Shown here: in pieces, positions 25,171-34,156 of the stretch
How positions within the stretch are numbered: position 1 is the first letter of the stretch
Layout: every line of letters begins with the position of its first letter
Origin: Streptomyces ortus
GTDB lineage: Bacteria; Actinomycetota; Actinomycetes; Streptomycetales; Streptomycetaceae
Direction of reading: 5' to 3'
Length of the DNA: 64,000 nucleotides
Assembly: GCF_026341275.1 (NCBI RefSeq)
Contig: NZ_JAIFZO010000002.1
Span: forward strand, 2,643,264-2,707,263
The notes under the pieces: generated by a model
Database searches by the model: none
Told to the model about the DNA's origin: nothing
What the model saw: only the letters and a program-made list of their open reading frames with translations
Program-made: the position numbers and the translations under genes

Positions 25171-25489
25171 GGTCCGGGCCCGACCCGGCGCCCGGAGCGT
25201 GTCCGGCAGCTGAACGGAACCGATCGGGTGTCCGTATGCGTGGTATGCGTAGAGAGCCTGTTTCCGGGGACCCGGGAATGGGCGTCGCCGCCCGGAGGTT
25301 TTCCCACCAGGAAGGCCGGATCCGGATCCGCCTGGGCAGGCGTGGGAGCCGTCGGTCCAAAAAGCCGGGCGAGTCTACCCAGGCCAATCAAACTGTATGC
25401 GCCACGCGGCTGGATTTCCTGTCCCGAACGAGTTGAAGTTTTGTTGATCGCAGGGCAGTTGGTCGTCGCGTCGCCCTACCCTTCAGAGG
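25171..25489. other. gap without gene; leaderless-type promoter at its right end
   Basis: A 7-bp hairpin TCCGGGC/GCCCGGA (25173-25196) just after the sialyltransferase-like gene could end transcription. TACCCT at 25477-25482 lies 7 nt before the GTG of the next gene. Nothing else is recognisable in the AT-richer stretch around 25380-25450. Confidence 0.5.
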
Positions 25490-26749
25490 GTGAACCAACT
25501 GATGTCGCAAGAGTCCGAGGCCGATTCGACCGGGGAAACATCGTCCGAGGTGCCGCCGCCCGGCGAGGGACCGCTCCCCGGTGTGCTGTCCGAGGCGCTG
25601 CGCGCCGAACTCGTCGCGTTCCGACGCGACTTGCACATGCACCCGGAGCTGGGCAATCACGAGTTCCGCACCACCGCCGCGATCAAGGAGCGGCTGGAGC
25701 GGGCCGGTCTGCGCCCCCGCGTGCTGGACACCGGAACCGGGCTCGTCTGTGACATCGGCGTACCGGATCCCGCGCTCCCGATGCTCGCCCTGCGCGCCGA
25801 CATCGACGGCCTGCCCATCCCGGACATGAAGACCGGGTGCGCCTACCGCTCGACCGTGCCCGACCGCGCCCACGCCTGCGGACACGACGTGCACACGACC
25901 GTCGTCCTGGGCGCCGCCCTCGTCCTCGCGGACCTGCACGAGCGGGGCCTGCTCGACCGGGCCGTACGCCTGATCTTCCAGCCCGCCGAGGAGGTGCTGC
26001 CCGGCGGAGCCCCCGAGGTCATCAAGGGCGGCGGCCTCGACGGCGTCGGACGCATCGTCGCCGTCCACTGCGACCCGCGCGTCGACGCCGGGCGCATCGG
26101 CCTGCGGTACGGGCCCATCACCTCCGCCTGCGACCGGGTCGAGGTCGCGCTGGACGGGCCCGGCGGGCACACCGCACGGCCGCACCTGACCACCGACCTC
26201 GTCACCGCCGCCGCCCGGGTCGCCGTCGACGTGCCGGCCGTCGTGGCCCGGCGGGTCGACGCCCGCTCCGGACTCTCCCTGACCTGGGGCCGTATCGAGT
26301 CGGGGCACGCCTGCAACGTGATCCCGCAGCACGCCGAACTCTCCGGGACCGTACGCTGCCTGGATCTCGCGGCCTGGCACGCCGCCCCCGACCTGGTGCA
26401 CGCCGCGATCGACGAGGTCGCCACGCTGCACCGGGCGAAGTCCGAGATCAGCTACGTACGCGGGGTGCCGCCGGTCGTCAACGAACCGGGCACCACCGAT
26501 CTGCTGCGCGCGGCGATGACCGCCCGGCTCGGGGCGAACTCCGTGGAGGACACCGAGCAGAGCCTGGGCGGGGAGGACTTCTCCTGGTACCTGGAGCACG
26601 TGCCCGGCGCGATGGCCCGGCTCGGCGTGCGCACGCCCGGCGAGCGGACCGTACGGGACCTGCACCAGGGGGACTTCGACGCGGACGAGTCCGCGATCAC
26701 GGTGGGCGTCGAGCTGTTCACGGCCGCCGCCCTGCTGCACGGCGCGTGA
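25490..26749 (+). CDS. M20-family amidohydrolase
   Basis: 419 aa, similar to actinobacterial AmiA1/AmiB1-type hydrolases. The metal-binding motifs are visible: RRDLHMHPELGNHEFRTTAA, ALRADIDGLPI, HACGHDVHTTVVLGAAL and FQPAEEVLPGGAPEV; HTARPH and GGEDFSWYLEHVPG complete the site. It should hydrolyse an N-acyl or peptide-like amide with a two-metal centre. The physiological substrate is unknown; in M. tuberculosis the equivalents also sit beside deoD. GTG 25490 is supported by TACCCT 7 nt upstream; ATG 25502 is an alternative. Confidence 0.85.
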   Translation: MNQLMSQESEADSTGETSSEVPPPGEGPLPGVLSEALRAELVAFRRDLHMHPELGNHEFRTTAAIKERLERAGLRPRVLDTGTGLVCDIGVPDPALPMLALRADIDGLPIPDMKTGCAYRSTVPDRAHACGHDVHTTVVLGAALVLADLHERGLLDRAVRLIFQPAEEVLPGGAPEVIKGGGLDGVGRIVAVHCDPRVDAGRIGLRYGPITSACDRVEVALDGPGGHTARPHLTTDLVTAAARVAVDVPAVVARRVDARSGLSLTWGRIESGHACNVIPQHAELSGTVRCLDLAAWHAAPDLVHAAIDEVATLHRAKSEISYVRGVPPVVNEPGTTDLLRAAMTARLGANSVEDTEQSLGGEDFSWYLEHVPGAMARLGVRTPGERTVRDLHQGDFDADESAITVGVELFTAAALLHGA

Positions 26750-26754
26750 CACAC

Positions 26755-26790
26755 GGACGGAGGGGTGCCCCGTTCGGCACCCCTTCGTCC
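26755..26790 (+). terminator. terminator of the M20 gene
   Basis: A 15-bp stem GGACGGAGGGGTGCC / GGCACCCCTTCGTCC with one G-U pair and a 6-nt loop begins 5 bp after the stop. It isolates the following nucleoside operon. Confidence 0.85.
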
Positions 26791-26885
26791 CCTTGTGTCA
26801 CTCGCACGTAACCGGCGGCGGACGTTCGTAACCGGCCGTCGGCACGAATCGATAACGGCAGTGAGGAACCCCGTTCCCCTCCCCT

Positions 26886-26902
26886 TCTACGCGCGTTACT
26901 GT
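26886..26902. promoter_or_regulatory. nucleoside-regulon operator and -10 of the first BMP gene
   Basis: TCTACGCGCGTTAC (26886-26899) is a copy of the TCTACGCGCGTAGA palindrome with a diverged right arm. TACTGT (26897-26902), a good -10, overlaps that arm, so a bound repressor would block the promoter. The start codon lies 56 bp downstream. Confidence 0.75.
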
Positions 26903-26958
26903 GCGCCGCAGTCAGCGTCGGCAACGGCGCCGTTGGGGAATGTAAGGGGTGCTCTCGC

Positions 26959-28038
26959 ATGCGTCGGATTTCTCGGAGAACCAGGCTTTCTCAAGCCGCT
27001 GTCGCCGTCGCGGTCGTCGTGGTGGCCGCGGCCGGCTGCGGCGACACCAGCAATGAGTCGTCGGGTGGCGACACCGAGTCCGGCTCCGGGTCCGGCTACA
27101 AGGGCAAGGGCATCGGACTCGCCTACGACATCGGCGGCCGGGGAGACCAGTCCTTCAACGACGCCGCCTACGCCGGCTACGAGAAGGCCCGCAAGGAGTT
27201 CAAGATCGGCGGGAACGACATCGAGCCGAGCGACGGCGAGTCGGACGCCGACAAGGTGCAGCGCCTGACCCAGATGGCGAAGGCGGGCTACAACCCCATC
27301 GTCGGCGTCGGCTACATCTACGCCCCGGCGGTCAAGGAGGTCGCCGCCAAGTACCCGAAGGTGACCTTCGCCGTCATCGACGACGCCCAGGTGCAGGCGA
27401 AGAACGTCGCCGACATGGTGTTCGCCGAGGAGCAGGCCTCCTACCTGGCCGGTGTCGCCGCGGCCAAGGCCACCAAGAAGGACCACGTCGGCTTCATCGG
27501 CGGGGTGGACATCCCGCTCATCCACAAGTTTGAGGACGGCTTCGTCCAGGGGGTCAAGTCGGTCGACCCGAAGATCGAGATCGAGAAGCGGTACCTCACC
27601 GAGAAGCCCGAGGACGGCGGGTTCTCCAACCCGAGCATGGGCAAGGAGGCCGCCAGCGGGCAGGTCGAGGCCGGCGCCGACGTGATCTACCACGCGGCCG
27701 GTCTTTCCGGCCAGGGCGTCATCCAGGAGGCCGCGGCGCAGAAGGTCTGGGCGATCGGGGTGGACTCGGACCAGTACAAGCAGAAGGCGCTCGCCGCGTC
27801 CAAGGAATGGATCCTGGGGTCCGCGCTCAAGGATGTCGGCGGGGCGGTGTACGAGGTCACGAAGTCCGTCGTGGACGGGAAGCCGTTGTCCGGTGAGCAC
27901 CGGGGCGACCTGAAGTCGGGCGGGGTGGGCTTCGCCGACTCGAACCCGAAGTACAAGGAGATGACGGATGTCGTCGAGGCGGTGGAGAAGGCCAAGGAGG
28001 ACATCGTCAGCGGCACGGTGACGGTCAAGACGGACTGA
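26959..28038 (+). CDS. BMP-family nucleoside-binding lipoprotein 1
   Basis: 359 aa. The signal VAVAVVVVAAAGC ends in a lipobox Cys, so the protein is lipid-anchored outside the membrane. The BMP fold follows with GIGLAYDIGGRGDQSFNDAA, GVGYIYAPAVKEVAAKYP, VADMVFAEEQASYLAGVAAA and GFIGGVDIPLIHKFEDGFVQ. Family members bind nucleosides (purine nucleoside receptor A, RnsB) and deliver them to an ABC importer. AAGGGG lies 9 nt before the ATG. It is about 65% like the next gene and is probably a duplicate with different affinity. Confidence 0.9.
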   Translation: MRRISRRTRLSQAAVAVAVVVVAAAGCGDTSNESSGGDTESGSGSGYKGKGIGLAYDIGGRGDQSFNDAAYAGYEKARKEFKIGGNDIEPSDGESDADKVQRLTQMAKAGYNPIVGVGYIYAPAVKEVAAKYPKVTFAVIDDAQVQAKNVADMVFAEEQASYLAGVAAAKATKKDHVGFIGGVDIPLIHKFEDGFVQGVKSVDPKIEIEKRYLTEKPEDGGFSNPSMGKEAASGQVEAGADVIYHAAGLSGQGVIQEAAAQKVWAIGVDSDQYKQKALAASKEWILGSALKDVGGAVYEVTKSVVDGKPLSGEHRGDLKSGGVGFADSNPKYKEMTDVVEAVEKAKEDIVSGTVTVKTD

Positions 28039-28050
28039 CGCCCCGCCCGC

Positions 28051-28073
28051 CGCGCGGTTCCCCGCGCCCCTGA
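28051..28073 (+). repeat. intergenic GC-rich repeat copy
   Basis: A GTTCCCCGCGCCCC copy directly after the first BMP gene, followed by GGGGGCGGGG that can pair with upstream CGCCCC. Confidence 0.65.
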
Positions 28074-28128
28074 GGGGGCGGGGCCGCGCCCTTCACCCCT
28101 CCCTCAGAGACACGCTTCGCAGGTCGTA

Positions 28129-28153
28129 CGCCCCTTGCCTCCCGCAAGGGGCG
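28129..28153 (+). terminator. terminator between the BMP genes
   Basis: A perfect 10-bp stem CGCCCCTTGC / GCAAGGGGCG with a 5-nt loop shows that the two BMP genes are separate transcription units, consistent with the second operator downstream. Confidence 0.75.
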
Positions 28154-28230
28154 TTCGACGTTCCGTAGTCTGTACGGCATCTGTGGCCACAGCTCGATAA
28201 CGGACCGGACAGAAGGGGTTTTCCGTCTGG

Positions 28231-28247
28231 TCTACGCGCGTTACGCT
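28231..28247. promoter_or_regulatory. nucleoside-regulon operator and -10 of the second BMP gene
   Basis: TCTACGCGCGTTAC (28231-28244) is identical to the site before the first BMP gene. TACGCT (28242-28247) overlaps it at the same offset as TACTGT does there, so both promoters have the same architecture. Confidence 0.75.
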
Positions 28248-28298
28248 GCGGCGGAACCAGCGCCTGGTATGGGCGCTTGCACAAAGGAGTCACGTTCC

Positions 28299-29348
28299 AT
28301 GCGCCGGGTGTCCCGAATCGCTGTCGCGGGCGTTGCGACCGCTACCCTCACCGCCGCCCTCGCTGCTTGCGGCGGCACGTCCAACGACGCCGCTGACAGC
28401 GGCGACGGCAAGAGCAAGGGCATCGCCCTCGCGTACGACGTCGGCGGCAAGGGCGACCAGTCCTTCAACGACGCCGCGACCGCCGGAATGGAGAAGGCCG
28501 CCGCGGAGTTCAAGTACGGCTCCAAGGCCGTCGAGCCCACCGACGGCGAGTCGGACGCCGACAAGGTGCAGCGCCTCCAGACGCTGGCCAAGGCCGGCTA
28601 CAACCCGGTCGTCGGCGTGGGCTACGCCTACGCGCCGGCCGTCGCCGAGGTCGCCGAGAAGTTCCCGAAGACCACGTTCGGCATTGTCGACGACGAGACG
28701 ATCGACAAGAAGAACGTCGCCGACATGGTCTTCCACGAGGAGCAGTCCTCGTACCTCGCGGGCGTCACCGCGGCCCTCACCACCAAGTCCAAGACCGTCG
28801 GCTTCGTCGGCGGCGTGGACATCCCGCTGATCCACAAGTTCGAGGCGGGCTACAAGCAGGGCGTCGCGGACACGAACCCGAAGGTCAAGGTCGTCTCGCA
28901 GTTCCTCACCGAGAAGGCCGAGGACGGCGGCTTCGCCAGCCCCGACAAGGGCAAGACCGCCGCCGAGGGCCAGATCGAGGACGGCGCCGACGTGGTCTAC
29001 CACGCCGCGGGCCTCTCCGGTCAGGGTGTCATCGAGGCGGCCTCCGCCGCCAAGGTGTGGGCGATCGGCGTCGACTCCGACCAGTACAGCCAGGACGCCC
29101 TCAAGGCGTACAAGCAGTACATCCTCACCTCGGCCACCAAGGACGTCGCGGGCGCGGTCTACAACCTCGCCAAGTCGGTCCAGGACGGCAAGCCCGAGAC
29201 GGGTGTCGTGCGCGCCTCCCTGAAGACCGGCGGTGTGGGCCTCGCGGACTCGAACCCCGACTTCAAGGACAACGCCAAGCTGCAGGCGGCCCTGAAGAAG
29301 GCCTCCGAGGGCATCAACGACGGCACCATCAAGGTCAAGACCTCCTAA
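28299..29348 (+). CDS. BMP-family nucleoside-binding lipoprotein 2
   Basis: 349 aa. The lipoprotein signal ends in TLTAALAAC. The mature part has the same BMP motifs as its neighbour (GIALAYDVGGKGDQSFNDAA, GYAYAPAVAEVAEKFPKTTF, GFVGGVDIPLIHKFEAGYKQ, VWAIGVDSDQYSQDALKAYK). AAAGGAG lies 9 nt before ATG 28299, which rules out the upstream in-frame start at 28269. It probably supplies nucleosides to the ABC transporter encoded next. Confidence 0.92.
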   Translation: MRRVSRIAVAGVATATLTAALAACGGTSNDAADSGDGKSKGIALAYDVGGKGDQSFNDAATAGMEKAAAEFKYGSKAVEPTDGESDADKVQRLQTLAKAGYNPVVGVGYAYAPAVAEVAEKFPKTTFGIVDDETIDKKNVADMVFHEEQSSYLAGVTAALTTKSKTVGFVGGVDIPLIHKFEAGYKQGVADTNPKVKVVSQFLTEKAEDGGFASPDKGKTAAEGQIEDGADVVYHAAGLSGQGVIEAASAAKVWAIGVDSDQYSQDALKAYKQYILTSATKDVAGAVYNLAKSVQDGKPETGVVRASLKTGGVGLADSNPDFKDNAKLQAALKKASEGINDGTIKVKTS

Positions 29349-29408
29349 CGACCGCTCGTAGTAACCATGGTCAATCGGGCGCTGTAATGGCAGCGTTACG
29401 GTCGCGAA

Positions 29409-29446
29409 AACGGGGTGTGGGAAGGATGGCCTTCCCGCGCCCCGTT
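29409..29446 (+). terminator. terminator after the second BMP gene
   Basis: A 17-bp stem with two G-U pairs (AACGGGGTGTGGGAAGG against CCTTCCCGCGCCCCGTT) and a tetraloop. It may be a full stop or a partial one that lets lipoprotein mRNA exceed transporter mRNA. Confidence 0.8.
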
Positions 29447-29541
29447 CGCGCGGCGGATGACCCGGGTCTGTCCGGGAGGCATGGATATGCCTGGATGTGC
29501 CCGGAACATCCGAACTCCGCAGTAGTAGTCGAAGCAGGGGC

Positions 29542-29555
29542 GCTACGCGCGTAGA
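29542..29555. promoter_or_regulatory. nucleoside-regulon operator of the ABC transporter operon
   Basis: GCTACGCGCGTAGA, 13 of 14 matches to the consensus palindrome, ends 13 bp before the AAGGAG ribosome site. Here the operator seems to lie downstream of the promoter, so it may act as a roadblock. Confidence 0.75.
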
Positions 29556-29580
29556 TGGCCCCTTTTCCAAGGAGTACGCC

Positions 29581-31305
29581 ATCGACGCGTCCAGCAGCCC
29601 CCCGCTCGCCGCACAGTCACTCTCGAAGTCGCAGTCGCCCGTCTCGGTCGAACTGGCGGGGATCACCAAGCGCTTCCCCGGTGTCGTCGCCAACCACGAC
29701 ATCCACCTCTCCGTCCGCAAGGGCACCGTGCACGCCCTCGTCGGTGAGAACGGGGCCGGCAAGTCCACCCTGATGAAGATCCTCTACGGCATGCAGAAGC
29801 CGGACGAGGGCACCATCGCGGTCGACGGCGAGCAGGCCGTCTTCGCCAGCCCCGCCGACGCCATCGCGCGCGGCATCGGCATGGTCCACCAGCACTTCAT
29901 GCTGGCCGACTACCTCACCGTCCTGGAGAACGTCGTCCTCGGCAGCGAGAAGCTGTACGGCATCGGCGGCGCCGCCCGCGACAAGATCAGGGAGATCTCC
30001 GAGCGCTACGGCCTCGGGGTCCGCCCGGACGCCCTCGTCGAGGACCTCGGCGTCGCCGACCGCCAGCGCGTGGAGATCCTCAAGGTCCTCTACCGCGGCG
30101 CCCGCATCCTGATCCTCGACGAGCCCACCGCCGTCCTCGTGCCGCAGGAGGTCGACGCGCTGTTCGACAACCTCCGCGAGCTCAAGGCGGAGGGCCTGTC
30201 CGTTATCTTCATCTCCCACAAGCTGGGCGAGGTCCTGTCCGTCGCCGACGAGATCACCGTCATCCGCCGCGGCACGACCGTCGGCACGGCCGTCCCCGCC
30301 GAGACCACCTCCCGGCAGCTCGCCGAGATGATGGTCGGCAGCGAGCTGCCCACCCCCGAGACCGCCGAGTCGACGGTCACCGACAAGCCCGTCATCCAGG
30401 TCGAGGGCCTCACCGTGTACGCCGCGGGCGGCGCCTCGCTCGGTGAGACCGGCACCGTCGGCGACACGCCGGCCGCCGGGTCCCTCGCGGGCGCGGCCGG
30501 CGGCGACGCCAAGCGCGTCCTGGACGACGTCACCTTCACCATCCACGCCGGTGAGGTCATGGGCATCGCCGGCGTCGAGGGCAACGGCCAGACCGAACTG
30601 GTCGACGCCCTGATCGGCCTCAAGAACGCCGACTCGGGCACCGTGCGCTTCCTCGGCGAGGAGATCACCTCCTGGCCCACGCGCAAGCGCCGCGAACAGG
30701 GCGTCGGCTACATCCCCGAGGACCGCCACCGCCACGGCCTGCTCCTCGAAGCCCCGCTGTGGGAGAACCGCATCCTGGGCCACGTCACCGAGAAGCCCAA
30801 CACGCGCGGCACACGGGGTGTGTGGCTCGACATAAAGGGCGCCCAGGCCGACACCCGCCGCATCGTCGAGGAGTACGACGTCCGGACCCCCGGCATCGAC
30901 GTCACGGCGGCCTCCCTGTCCGGCGGCAACCAGCAGAAGCTGATCGTCGGCCGCGAGATGAGCCACAAGCCGCGCTTCCTGATCGCCGCCCACCCCACCC
31001 GCGGCGTGGACGTCGGCGCGCAGGCCGCGATCTGGGACCAGATCCGCGAGGCCCGCCGCGAGGGCCTGGCGGTGCTGCTGATCTCCGCCGACCTGGACGA
31101 GCTGATCGGCCTCTCGGACACCCTCCGGGTGATCTACGACGGCCGGCTCGTCGCGGACGCCGACCCGGCGGCCGTCACGCCGGAGGAGCTGGGCTCGGCC
31201 ATGACGGGCGCCGCCTCCGGCCACCTGGAGCACGTGGCGCACGAAGAGCAGACAAGCCAGGCGGCGGAAGCCGCAGAGGCAGCCCCGGAGGACGAGGCCC
31301 GATGA
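29581..31305 (+). CDS. nucleoside ABC importer, double ATPase subunit
   Basis: About 574 aa with two ABC domains. Domain 1: Walker A VGENGAGKSTLMKILYGMQK, Q-loop HQHFMLADYLTV, signature region GVADRQRVEILKVLYRGARI and Walker B ILILDEPTA. Domain 2: degenerate Walker A GVEGNGQTELVDALIGLKNA, signature LSGGNQQKLIVGRE, Walker B changed to FLIAAHPTRG. This is the NupO/RnsB-system pattern. A Gly/Ala-rich insert separates the domains. The start is unusual: AAGGAG is 6 nt before ATC 29581, and no in-frame ATG, GTG or TTG follows before the fold begins; the upstream GTG 29497 would translate through the operator. Confidence 0.9.
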   Translation: MDASSSPPLAAQSLSKSQSPVSVELAGITKRFPGVVANHDIHLSVRKGTVHALVGENGAGKSTLMKILYGMQKPDEGTIAVDGEQAVFASPADAIARGIGMVHQHFMLADYLTVLENVVLGSEKLYGIGGAARDKIREISERYGLGVRPDALVEDLGVADRQRVEILKVLYRGARILILDEPTAVLVPQEVDALFDNLRELKAEGLSVIFISHKLGEVLSVADEITVIRRGTTVGTAVPAETTSRQLAEMMVGSELPTPETAESTVTDKPVIQVEGLTVYAAGGASLGETGTVGDTPAAGSLAGAAGGDAKRVLDDVTFTIHAGEVMGIAGVEGNGQTELVDALIGLKNADSGTVRFLGEEITSWPTRKRREQGVGYIPEDRHRHGLLLEAPLWENRILGHVTEKPNTRGTRGVWLDIKGAQADTRRIVEEYDVRTPGIDVTAASLSGGNQQKLIVGREMSHKPRFLIAAHPTRGVDVGAQAAIWDQIREARREGLAVLLISADLDELIGLSDTLRVIYDGRLVADADPAAVTPEELGSAMTGAASGHLEHVAHEEQTSQAAEAAEAAPEDEAR

Positions 31306-32429
31306 AGAAGTTCGACAAGGAGCGCGTGCTCCTCGCGGTGGCCGGTCCGGTCATCGCGCTCGTGGCGGCCGTGGTGCTGACCTCGTTCGTGCTGCTCGCC
31401 TCGGGCAAGAGCCCGATCGAGCCGTACACCCTGATGTTCGAGCAGGCCGGTTTCGCCGACGTCCAGGTCCTGATCATCAACCAGGCCGGCGTCTACTACC
31501 TCGCCGCCCTCGCGGTCGCCGTCGGCTTCCGGATGAACCTCTTCAACATCGGCGTCGACGGCCAGTACCGCCTCGCCGCCATGATGACCGCGGTCGTCGG
31601 CGCGCACGTCTCACTGCCCGCCGCCCTGCAGATTCCGTTCCTGATGCTGATCGCCGTGCTCACCGGCGCCTTCTGGGCCGGTATCGCGGGCGTCCTCAAG
31701 GTGACCCGCGGAGTGAGCGAGGTCGTCGCGACGATCATGCTCAACGCCATCGCCACCAGCCTCATCGGCTACCTCACCCTCACCGAGGTCTGGGGCCAGC
31801 CGCTCGGCAACAACCAGACCACCGGCGTGATGAAGGAGTCCGGCTGGTTCCCCGGCTTCGACATGGGTGACGCGGGCGAGATCTACGGCTTCACCCTGAT
31901 CGCCGTCCTCGCCGGTGTCCTGTACTGGCTGGTCCTCAACCGCACCCGCTTCGGCTTCGACCTGCGCGCCACCGGCGCCTCCGAGACCGCGGCAGCAGCC
32001 TCCGGCGTGGACGCCAAGCGCATGGTCCTCACCGCGATGCTGATCTCCGGCGGCGTGGCGGGCCTCGCGGGCCTGCCGATCCTCCTCGGCGACGCCCACA
32101 CCTACAGCCTGTCCTTCCCGACGGGCCTCGGCTTCACCGGCATCACCATCGCGCTGCTCGGCCGCAACAACCCGGTCGGCATCGCCTTCGCCGCCCTGCT
32201 GGTCGCCTTCCTCGACAAGGCCTCGCCCGCCCTCGACTACGCGACCCCGGTGGCGTACGACAAGGAGATCGCGGTGATCATGCAGGGTCTCATCGTGATC
32301 GCGGTCGTCGTCTCCTACGAGGCCGTACGCGTCTGGGGTCTGCGCCGCCAGCAGCGCCGCGTCGGCGCCGAACTGGCCGCCGCTGCCGCCGCCAACGACA
32401 ACTCCAAGAAGGAGGTGGCTGCCCGATGA
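31302..32429 (+). CDS. nucleoside ABC importer, permease 1
   Basis: 375 aa, 8-10 hydrophobic segments, BPD_transp_2 type (RnsC/NupP-like): NQAGVYYLAALAVAVGFRMN, LFNIGVDGQYRLAAMMTAVV, VSEVVATIMLNAIATSLIGY and the EAA-like loop LRATGASETAAAASGVDAKR. It overlaps the ATPase gene by 4 bp (ATGA) and the second permease likewise, so expression is coupled. Together with permease 2 it forms the membrane channel. Confidence 0.92.
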   Translation: MKKFDKERVLLAVAGPVIALVAAVVLTSFVLLASGKSPIEPYTLMFEQAGFADVQVLIINQAGVYYLAALAVAVGFRMNLFNIGVDGQYRLAAMMTAVVGAHVSLPAALQIPFLMLIAVLTGAFWAGIAGVLKVTRGVSEVVATIMLNAIATSLIGYLTLTEVWGQPLGNNQTTGVMKESGWFPGFDMGDAGEIYGFTLIAVLAGVLYWLVLNRTRFGFDLRATGASETAAAASGVDAKRMVLTAMLISGGVAGLAGLPILLGDAHTYSLSFPTGLGFTGITIALLGRNNPVGIAFAALLVAFLDKASPALDYATPVAYDKEIAVIMQGLIVIAVVVSYEAVRVWGLRRQQRRVGAELAAAAAANDNSKKEVAAR

Positions 32430-33688
32430 GCACCTCGACCGTCGCCAAGGCGCAGGCGCCCAAGCCCGCCCGGGGCCGCCGCCGTATCTCGCTCCCGGTC
32501 CTGCTCCTGCTCATCGCGGGCCTGCTGGTCCTCGTCTCCGCCGTCCGCCTCGTCACCGACGCGAACGGCATCACCTCCACCGGCCAGATGTCCACCGCCC
32601 TGCGCCTGGCCGTACCGATCGGCCTCGCGGGACTCGGCGGACTGTGGGCCGAGCGCGCGGGCGTCGTCAACATCGGCCTCGAAGGCATGATGATCCTCGG
32701 CACCTGGTTCGGTGCCTGGGCCGGCTTCCAGTGGGGCCCGTGGACCGGTGTCGCCTTCGGCATCATCGGCGGCGCCCTCGGCGGTCTGCTGCACGCGATC
32801 GTCACCGTCACCTTCAACGTCAACCACATCGTCTCCGGTGTGGCCATCAACATCCTGGCCCTCGGCGCCACCCGCTACCTGTCGACCTTCGCCTTCGAGG
32901 GCGAGGAGGGCGGTACGTCGAAGCAGTCGCCGCCCGTCGACTCGCTCGGCACCTTCGACATCCCGGGGCTCTCGGACTGGCTGCAGACCCTGAACGGCAA
33001 ACACTGGTTCCTGGTCTCCGACCTCGCCGGTCTCGTCGGCGGACTCTTCACCGACCTGTCGCCGCTCACCGTGGTCGCCGTCCTGCTCGTCCCGGTCACC
33101 TGGTGGGTGCTGTGGCGCACCTCCTTCGGGCTGCGCCTGCGCTCCTGCGGCGAGAACCCGGTGGCCGCCGAATCCCTCGGCGTCAACGTCTACAAGTACA
33201 AGTACCTGGCCGTCGTCATCTCCGGCGGCTTCGCCGGCCTCGGCGGCGCCTTCCTCTCCCTGGTCGCCTCCAACATCTACCTGGAGGGCCAGACCGGCGG
33301 GCGCGGCTACATCGGTCTCGCCGCGATGATCTTCGGCAACTGGATGCCGGGCGGACTCGCGCTGGGCGCGGGCCTGTTCGGCTACACCGACAGCCTCAAG
33401 CTCCGCGGCGGCGGCACCAACGTCCACGCGCTGCTCCTCCTGCTGGCCCTGCTCCTGATCATCGGCGCGGCCTGGTTCGTCTGGAAGAAGCGCTACGTCC
33501 ACGCGGCCGTCACCACGCTCATCGGCGTCCTGGTCTTCCTCTGGTACACCACCACCAACGAGGTCCCGAACCAGGTCGTCACCGCGACCCCGTACGTCGT
33601 CACGCTGCTGGTCCTCGCGCTCTCCGCGCAGCGCCTGCGGATGCCGAAGGCGGACGGTATGCCCTACCGGCGAGGGCAGGGCAAGTGA
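32426..33688 (+). CDS. nucleoside ABC importer, permease 2
   Basis: 420 aa, BPD_transp_2 type (RnsD/NupQ-like). Motifs: GLAGLGGLWAERAGVVNIGL, EGMMILGTWFGAWAGF, NVNHIVSGVAINILALGATR and the loop LRSCGENPVAAESLGVNVYK. A long periplasmic-side loop and an extra C-terminal membrane region (ALLLLLALLLIIGAAWFVW) make it larger than permease 1. The stop overlaps the cdd start by 4 bp (GTGA), tying uptake to deamination. Confidence 0.92.
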   Translation: MSTSTVAKAQAPKPARGRRRISLPVLLLLIAGLLVLVSAVRLVTDANGITSTGQMSTALRLAVPIGLAGLGGLWAERAGVVNIGLEGMMILGTWFGAWAGFQWGPWTGVAFGIIGGALGGLLHAIVTVTFNVNHIVSGVAINILALGATRYLSTFAFEGEEGGTSKQSPPVDSLGTFDIPGLSDWLQTLNGKHWFLVSDLAGLVGGLFTDLSPLTVVAVLLVPVTWWVLWRTSFGLRLRSCGENPVAAESLGVNVYKYKYLAVVISGGFAGLGGAFLSLVASNIYLEGQTGGRGYIGLAAMIFGNWMPGGLALGAGLFGYTDSLKLRGGGTNVHALLLLLALLLIIGAAWFVWKKRYVHAAVTTLIGVLVFLWYTTTNEVPNQVVTATPYVVTLLVLALSAQRLRMPKADGMPYRRGQGK

Positions 33689-34101
33689 CACAGAACGACA
33701 CCGCGCCTCTCACGGACGTCGACTGGAAGGCGCTGCGGGAGGTGGCGCGCGAGGCGATGTCCCGCGCGTACGCCCCCTACTCGGGCTACCCGGTCGGGGT
33801 CGCGGCCCTGGTCGACGACGGCCGGGTGGTCTCCGGATGCAACGTGGAGAACGCCTCGTACGGACTCGGCCTGTGCGCCGAATGCGGGCTGGTCTCGCAG
33901 CTCCAGAACACCGGGGGAGGCCGGCTCACGCACTTCACGTGCGTGGACGGCCACGGCGAGATCCTCGTCCCGTGCGGCCGCTGCCGCCAGCTCCTGTACG
34001 AGTTCGGCGGCCCCGATCTCGTCTTGGAGACCCCGGACGGCCTCCTCCCGCTCTCCGAGATGCTGCCGCAGGCCTTCGGCCCGGAGCACCTCACCAGGTA
34101 A
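33685..34101 (+). CDS. cdd: cytidine deaminase
   Basis: 138 aa, the small tetrameric type. Zinc-site motifs: CNVENASYGLGLCAECG (Cys plus catalytic Glu) and PCGRCRQLLYEF (two Cys). It converts cytidine and deoxycytidine to uridine and deoxyuridine, substrates for the phosphorylase encoded next. GTG start, overlapping the permease stop. It is followed by a strong hairpin with a T-run before deoA. Confidence 0.95.
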   Translation: MTQNDTAPLTDVDWKALREVAREAMSRAYAPYSGYPVGVAALVDDGRVVSGCNVENASYGLGLCAECGLVSQLQNTGGGRLTHFTCVDGHGEILVPCGRCRQLLYEFGGPDLVLETPDGLLPLSEMLPQAFGPEHLTR

Positions 34102-34107
34102 TGCACG

Positions 34108-34156
34108 GGCGGCCCCACCCCGTGTCCCTCGGGACACCGGGAGGGGCCGCCGCACT
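34108..34156 (+). terminator. hairpin with T-run between cdd and deoA
   Basis: Outer stem GGCGGCCCC (34108-34116) / GGGGCCGCC (34143-34151), inner stem GTGTCC / GGACAC around CTCG, followed within 4 nt by TTTT. This is a factor-independent terminator shape, yet deoA begins only 26 nt later with its own ribosome site, so it likely attenuates rather than stops the operon. Confidence 0.75.
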
